The notes under the pieces were generated by a model, which worked only from the letters and a program-made list of their open reading frames with translations, searched no databases and was not told the origin of the DNA. A DNA stretch of 64,000 nt from Acetobacteraceae bacterium (GTDB taxonomy: Bacteria; Pseudomonadota; Alphaproteobacteria; Acetobacterales; Acetobacteraceae), in the NCBI GenBank assembly GCA_022842185.1, contig JALHQB010000005.1, forward strand, positions 1 through 64,000, written 5' to 3'. Shown in pieces: positions 59,897 to 64,000 of the stretch (its first letter is position 1; each line of letters opens with the position of its first letter). Position numbers and translations under genes: made by a program.

Positions 59897-60727
59897 ATGC
59901 CCATAGCCCTGCTTCCCGAACGTGGCGTGCTGGAACTGGCCGGACCCGACCGGGTCGCTTTCCTCAACGGCCTGGTGTCGAACGACGTCGCCGCCATCCC
60001 CGAAGGCCAGGCCGCCTGGGCGGCGCTGCTGACGCCGCAGGGGAAGTGGCTGGCGGATTTCTTCGTGATCCCATCGGATGACGTGCTGCTGCTGGATGCC
60101 GAGCGCGCGCTGATCCCCGGCCTCGTGCAACGCCTGACGCGGTTCCGGCTGCGGTCGAAGGTGACGCTGCGCGATGCGTCCGAGGATTGGCAGGTCCATG
60201 CCGCCTGGGGCGCCGCCCCGGTCGGGGCCGCCATCATCTTGCCCGACCCGCGGCTGCCCGAGGCCGGCTGGCGCGTGCTTTCCCCCACCGCCCTGCCGAC
60301 CGATTCGACCGCGGAGGATTACGACCGCCATCGCCTGCGCCTCGGCCTGCCGGACGGGTCGCGCGACATGCAGTCAGAAAAATCGGTCCTGCTGGAAGCC
60401 GGCTTCGATGAGCTGCACGGCATTTCCTGGTCCAAGGGCTGCTACATGGGCCAGGAGCTGACGGCGCGCACGCGCTATCGCGGGCTGGTCAAGCGGCGGC
60501 TGGTGCCGGTTGGCATCGAGGGTGCACTGCCCGCGCCCGGCGCCGCGCTGACCGACGCGGCGGGCGCCGAGATCGGCGAGATGCGGTCGGGCCGGGACGG
60601 GCAGGGGCTGGCCTTGCTGCGCATTGATGCGCTGGACCGCGCGCCGTTCCAGGCCGCCGATCAGCAGGCGGTGGTGACGCCGCGCATCCCCGGCTGGATG
60701 CGCCTGAAAGGGCGTGACGAGGCGTGA
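59897..60727 (+). CDS. ygfZ: Folate-dependent Fe-S maintenance protein YgfZ
   Basis: A 276-residue YgfZ/COG0354 protein with an aminomethyltransferase-like fold. ISWSKGCYMGQELTARTRYR contains the signature K-G-C-Y-x-G-Q-E (about residues 180-187) with the conserved Cys. It supports repair or assembly of some iron-sulfur enzymes using folate. The next gene begins within its stop codon (GTGA overlap). Confidence 0.93.
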   Translation: MPIALLPERGVLELAGPDRVAFLNGLVSNDVAAIPEGQAAWAALLTPQGKWLADFFVIPSDDVLLLDAERALIPGLVQRLTRFRLRSKVTLRDASEDWQVHAAWGAAPVGAAIILPDPRLPEAGWRVLSPTALPTDSTAEDYDRHRLRLGLPDGSRDMQSEKSVLLEAGFDELHGISWSKGCYMGQELTARTRYRGLVKRRLVPVGIEGALPAPGAALTDAAGAEIGEMRSGRDGQGLALLRIDALDRAPFQAADQQAVVTPRIPGWMRLKGRDEA

Positions 60728-61179
60728 GCGAGCACGGGCCCGGCGTCCGCATCCCGCCGCCGGTGCTGGTGGCGGTGCTGCTCGCCGGCGCATGGGCGCT
60801 GCATCGGCTGGTGCCGGTACCGATCGGCCCGCCGCTGCCGGGCTTCGCGATGCCGGTCTTCTTCGCCGCGCTGGCCCTGACCGGCTGGGCGCTGCTGGTG
60901 CTGGTCAAGGCCGGCAACGACCCGCGCCCGGACCGGCCCGATACCGCCATGGTCGAGGCCGGGCCGTTCCGCTTCAGCCGAAACCCGATCTATCTCGGCT
61001 TCCTGGTCGGCATAGCGGGCTTCGCGTTGCATTGGGGCGACCTGTGGGGCTGGGTGGCGCTGCTGCTGGGCCACCTGCTGCTCGACCGGCTGGTGGTGGC
61101 GAAGGAGGAAGCCTATCTCGCGGCCCGCTTCGGTGCGGCCTATGACGCCTATCGTGGCCGGGTGCGGCGCTGGATCTAG
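60724..61179 (+). CDS. Isoprenylcysteine carboxyl methyltransferase-family membrane protein
   Basis: A 151-residue protein with three to four hydrophobic helices. FRFSRNPIYLGFLVGIAGFA is the NPxY-type SAM-binding motif of the ICMT/PEMT family, and EEAYLAARFGAAYDAYRGRV the C-terminal signature. Bacterial members methylate lipids or small molecules in the inner membrane. GTG start overlaps the ygfZ stop, so the two are coupled, although no functional link is apparent. Confidence 0.87.
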   Translation: MSEHGPGVRIPPPVLVAVLLAGAWALHRLVPVPIGPPLPGFAMPVFFAALALTGWALLVLVKAGNDPRPDRPDTAMVEAGPFRFSRNPIYLGFLVGIAGFALHWGDLWGWVALLLGHLLLDRLVVAKEEAYLAARFGAAYDAYRGRVRRWI

Positions 61180-61267
61180 CGCCGAAGGGCCGTGCGGAAT
61201 GCGCGCCCCGCCACCGGGAGCGGTCCTGGCCCCACTTACCACCCATTGACGAATACCCCGGCAGAAT

Positions 61268-62083
61268 ATGCCGGCCATGCCGAGCACCCCACCCACGCGC
61301 CAGGCCGCGCTGCCCAGGCCCCCAGCCGTGACTCCGGCGCGGGCGGCCAAGCATCGCGACTTCAAGCCCGAACTCGCCCGCGCGACGCCGGTGGCCTCGC
61401 CCAGCCCGGCGCGGAACGCGGCCCGGCCGGTGATCGCGCCCGCACCGGTCGCCATGGCGGCGGTCGCCCGGCCGGCCGTCACGGCAGAGGCCGCGCTGCG
61501 CCCTTGGGAAGGCCGCCCAAACGCCGATTTCCGCCACCGCATCGCCCAGGCGGAACGCAGCGCCGAACACGCGCAGGACGGGTATGGCCTGCGCAACCCG
61601 TCCTCGGGCGCGCTGGGCCGGTACCAGTTCATTCCCATGACGCTGCGCGACATCGGTTGGATGGATGGCGCCGGGGCCTGGACCCCGGCCGCGGCCCGCC
61701 ATGGCGTGACCGATGAGGCCGGATTCCTCCGCAGCCCCGCGGCGCAGGAAGCCGCGATGTCGGACTACCTGGCGCGGCAGGAGACGATCCTCGCCCGCGG
61801 CGGCACGCTGGAAGCGGCCGGGGCGACCATCACCGCGATGGACGGTTCGACCATCACCTTGACCGAGGGCGCGATGGTCGCCGCGGCGCATCGGCGCGGG
61901 GCGGGGATGCTGGCGCGGTATCTGGCGCATCGGCGGGACACGCCGGATGCGGCGCTGACGCCGGCGCAGCGCAGCGCCTTCGACAGCGTGGAGCACCGGC
62001 TGAGAAGCTTCGCCGAGGTGGCCTATGTCAGTGAAAGGCCGGGCAACCGGATGATGGCCCGCCGTGGGGGACCGGCGGCGTAG
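61268..62083 (+). CDS. Lysozyme-fold (transglycosylase-like) protein
   Basis: A 271-residue protein. The first 90 residues are Pro/Ala-rich and low in complexity. The following domain reads RHRIAQAERSAEHAQDGYGL, SSGALGRYQFIPMTLRDIGW, FLRSPAAQEAAMSDYLARQE and TEGAMVAAAHRRGAGMLARY, the pattern of phage or flagellar-type transglycosylases with a Glu-x7-8-S-G-A-x-G-R-Y-Q core (Glu in AERSAEHAQ). No signal peptide is seen, so how it reaches peptidoglycan is unclear. The stop codon is also the first three bases of R3 copy B. Confidence 0.7.
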   Translation: MPAMPSTPPTRQAALPRPPAVTPARAAKHRDFKPELARATPVASPSPARNAARPVIAPAPVAMAAVARPAVTAEAALRPWEGRPNADFRHRIAQAERSAEHAQDGYGLRNPSSGALGRYQFIPMTLRDIGWMDGAGAWTPAAARHGVTDEAGFLRSPAAQEAAMSDYLARQETILARGGTLEAAGATITAMDGSTITLTEGAMVAAAHRRGAGMLARYLAHRRDTPDAALTPAQRSAFDSVEHRLRSFAEVAYVSERPGNRMMARRGGPAA

Positions 62084-62152
62084 CGCGTGATGTCCGTGGG
62101 TGCGAAAGCGCCGAAGGTCTGAATCACACGGTAAAACAAAGATCTAGAGCGT
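62081..62152 (+). repeat. R3 repeat, copy B
   Basis: 72 nt, matching 14960-15031 at 64 of 72 positions. Its first three bases (TAG) are the stop codon of the lysozyme-fold gene, so the element lies exactly at the gene end. It carries the same GTGAT/ATCAC pair and TAAAACAAAG tail. Confidence 0.75.
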
Positions 62153-62298
62153 GCCATGCATGCCATGGTTCGACTGAGCGCCTGACCCGGGAATCCGGCA
62201 CCAGCCCCCGCCCGTATCGGGGCACACCGCGCTGTGCGGCGGGTTTCGAGGTCTCCCAGCCTCTGGCCGCGCATCGTAAGCCGCCACCGCTCCTGCGG

Positions 62299-62952
62299 TC
62301 AGGGCGCGGCGATGAAGCGGCCGAGATCGCGCACGCTCCGCGCGCCGGTCTTGTCCAATATAGCGCGGACCTGGCTGCGGATGGTGGGCACGCCCACCTG
62401 GCGCGCCGCGGCGATCTGTTCGGCGGTTTGGCCGGCCAGAAGGGCCTCGGCCACCGCGGTCTCGGCCCGGGTGAAGGCGTACAGCGCCTGGAGCGCATCG
62501 AACGGCAGCGCTCGGACGGCGCGCATATCCTCGACCAGCAGCAGCGCCCGGCCGGACCCCGCGGCGTCATCCATGACATCGGGCAGGGGCGTGATGAGGA
62601 TGCGCAGCGCCCCGTCACCCGCCCCGAACAGGCGCATGGCCCCGCCCGGGCCGCCGCGCGCGGCGATTCCGGCCAAGGCATTCAGGCGCGCGGTAGCGGC
62701 GGGGGTCGGTCCGTCCAGGCGCAGTGCCGGCTGGCCCGGGCGGCGGCGGTCCAGCGCCGGCACCAGCCGCAGCGGGCCACGCTGCATCAGGCTATGCGCC
62801 GCGCGGTTGGCGAACACCAGAAGCCCTTCCTGGTCCAGCACGATGGCGCCGGTGCCGAAAGCTTCCAGCACCGCATGGTCGGGCAGGCGCAATGCGTCCG
62901 ATTGCCGCGCCATGCGTTTCAGCGGCATGGCGTGGCGGGGTTCCGGCAGCAA
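62299..62952 (-). CDS. LuxR-family regulator with PAS-like domain
   Basis: A 217-residue regulator. Residues 20-130 look PAS-like (LEAFGTGAIVLDQEGLLVFA; RILITPLPDVMDDAAGSGRA), and the C-terminus is a LuxR helix-turn-helix (FTRAETAVAEALLAGQTAEQ; RQVGVPTIRSQVRAILDKTG). Comparable proteins usually have an extra 150 residues in front, so this may be a short form. It is divergent from the RTX gene and may control it. The start could also be the ATG eight codons inside. Confidence 0.75.
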   Translation of the reverse strand: MLPEPRHAMPLKRMARQSDALRLPDHAVLEAFGTGAIVLDQEGLLVFANRAAHSLMQRGPLRLVPALDRRRPGQPALRLDGPTPAATARLNALAGIAARGGPGGAMRLFGAGDGALRILITPLPDVMDDAAGSGRALLLVEDMRAVRALPFDALQALYAFTRAETAVAEALLAGQTAEQIAAARQVGVPTIRSQVRAILDKTGARSVRDLGRFIAAP

Positions 62953-63256
62953 AGGGTCCAGCCCTCCGCGTTGTCGAATTCGGGCATGTGATTCTTCAGG
63001 CCAAGGCGAGACAATGGGTCGATCACGGTAGCGCGATCGCGCACTATGTATACAATTTCAGTTTTTCATCACTTCTGATGATGTGAACCATCTCATTGGC
63101 GCCATAGGCTGCCTCGGCCGGTGAGACAGCCCCCTTCCGGCCGTCGGCTGCGGGGGGTGGGCGGTCGCGCGCTGGCGCCGGGCGGGTCCCGCCACGTGAC
63201 CGGCAGGGCGCATCACCGGAACCGGGTTGAGCCAGGCGCGGGCCGGGAGAGTCTGG
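62953..63256. other. Divergent promoter region between LuxR regulator and RTX gene
   Basis: No gene is seen in these 304 bases. The part from 63042 to 63090 is strikingly AT-rich for this genome (ACTATGTATACAATTTCAG, then TTTTTCATCACTTC) and holds the palindrome described next. GGGAGA lies just before the RTX start codon. Confidence 0.5.
63066..63081. promoter_or_regulatory. Candidate operator palindrome
   Basis: TCATCA and TGATGA flank a 4 nt spacer within the AT-rich patch, between two divergent genes. It could be bound by the LuxR regulator, but no site is known for it. Confidence 0.35.
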
Positions 63257-64000
63257 ATGTCTTGGACCAACAGCGGCGGCGACACGATCTCCGGGCCGAC
63301 CGGCGGGAATGACGTTTTCACCGGCGATGACGCCGCGGATCTCCAGGATGGGCTGGGTGGCAACGACACGATGTCCGGCGCCGGGGGCGATGACAGCCTG
63401 GTGGGTGGCGCGGGCAATGATGTCATCCAGGGCGACGACGGCAATGACACGCTGGTCGGTGGCGCTGGATTCGACTCCCTGATCGGCGGCGCGAATGACG
63501 ACAGCATCACCGATTCCGGGGGTAACGGCTTCGTCCTCGATGGCGGGGCGGGCAATGACACGATCGCGGTGACGGTCGATGGCGTCTATGCCGGCGGCCC
63601 ACAGATCCTTGGCGGGGACGGTGACGACAGCATCGTCGCCAGCGGTCCGGGGCTGAACAATGGTGGCTTCCTGGTCGCGCCGGACATCCTCGGCGGTACC
63701 GGCAACGACACCATCATCGGCACCGATATCGATGACCCGAACTATCAGGGTGATGGGCTGTACGGCGGCACCGGTGACGACAGCATCATCGCGGGCGGCG
63801 GAGGCGACTACATCAACCTCAACATCGGCTCGGATTCAGCCGATGCCGGCACCGGCGATGACAGTATCTATGCGATGGGCACCGTCTCGGTGGATGGCGG
63901 GGCGGGTGACGACTTCCTGGATCTCACCCGTTTGACCGACCCGGCGCTGAGCTTCACCGTCGATGGCGCCGGTGTGCTGACGGGCAGTGACGGCAGCCGC
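63257..64000 (+). CDS. RTX-type calcium-binding repeat protein, N-terminal part (cut by window edge)
   Basis: The frame stays open to the right edge (248 codons visible). From residue 20 onward it is built of GGxGxD-type nonapeptides: GLGGNDTMSGAGGDDSLVGG, AGNDVIQGDDGNDTLVGGAG, DGGAGNDTIAV, GGTGNDTIIGTD, GGTGDDSIIAGGGGDY and AGTGDDSIYAMG. Such repeats bind calcium and fold into parallel beta-rolls after export by a type I secretion system. There is no signal peptide, in keeping with that route. The secretion genes and the effector part, if any, lie outside. GGGAGA precedes the ATG. Confidence 0.88.
   Translation, partial: MSWTNSGGDTISGPTGGNDVFTGDDAADLQDGLGGNDTMSGAGGDDSLVGGAGNDVIQGDDGNDTLVGGAGFDSLIGGANDDSITDSGGNGFVLDGGAGNDTIAVTVDGVYAGGPQILGGDGDDSIVASGPGLNNGGFLVAPDILGGTGNDTIIGTDIDDPNYQGDGLYGGTGDDSIIAGGGGDYINLNIGSDSADAGTGDDSIYAMGTVSVDGGAGDDFLDLTRLTDPALSFTVDGAGVLTGSDGSR

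Noticed and set aside
1-64000. tRNA, rRNA, CRISPR arrays and transposase genes
   Set aside because: I looked for cloverleaf-type segments, regularly spaced repeats and DDE or recombinase motifs in the gene-free stretches and saw none; a dedicated scan could still find a short RNA.

Overview
The window is about 64 kb of very GC-rich DNA (roughly 70% by eye) from a Gram-negative alphaproteobacterium. Gene content fits Rhodospirillales/Acetobacteraceae (Roseomonas-like): two Bug-type tripartite-tricarboxylate-transporter receptors, an LPS-export operon lptF-lptG-lptD-surA followed by rsmA, an acpP-fabF-mltG block, and a TPR protein-bamB-der block. The family assignment is an inference from content and style, since no rRNA or other marker RNA is present. 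I saw no tRNA, rRNA, CRISPR array, transposase or prophage module.

Layout. 1-2.9 kb: the N-terminal ketosynthase part of a modular polyketide synthase, cut by the left edge, with a GT4 glycosyltransferase upstream. 3.1-9.1 kb: small catabolic genes (thioesterase, cysteine hydrolase plus asparaginase, HD phosphohydrolase, NAD-epimerase plus Bug receptor) and a small protein with a CNF1-like Cys-His spacing. 9.1-17 kb: LysR regulator, DUF2076 protein, CoA-binding protein, GNAT, racemase-like enzyme, DehI-like protein, S49 and M20 peptidases, SDR. 17-20 kb: yicC, gmk, AEC transporter. 20-25.6 kb: a 1035-residue cyclase/ATPase signalling protein convergent with a 633-residue HExxH protein. 25.6-32.8 kb: rsmA, surA, lptD, lptG, lptF. 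33-38 kb: FAD oxidoreductase, split chromate transporter, second Bug receptor. 38-42 kb: acpP, fabF, mltG, YdcF. 42-46 kb: methyltransferase, sulfotransferase and FkbM methyltransferase. 46-54.5 kb: der, bamB, TPR protein, lipoprotein, SDR, purF, cvpA, radA. 54.5-60 kb: ST7-like protein and a tightly overlapped operon of GT9, GT2, GT4 and asparagine synthetase, probably for surface glycan. 60-64 kb: ygfZ, a methyltransferase, a lysozyme-fold protein, a LuxR regulator and the start of an RTX protein cut by the right edge.

The most unusual structure is intergenic. Five copies of a 180-225 bp element (here R1) lie between genes, each made of four hairpins; one stem changes sequence between copies while staying base-paired. 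Two further palindromic families (R2, built on a GCGCCTGACTG stem, and R3, 72 nt, 64 of 72 identical in two copies) also sit beside gene ends. Together they suggest a genome rich in small palindromic elements that lie next to stop codons. The best candidate for an undescribed protein function is the CNF1-like small protein at 8442-9065, followed by the HExxH protein at 23665-25566.
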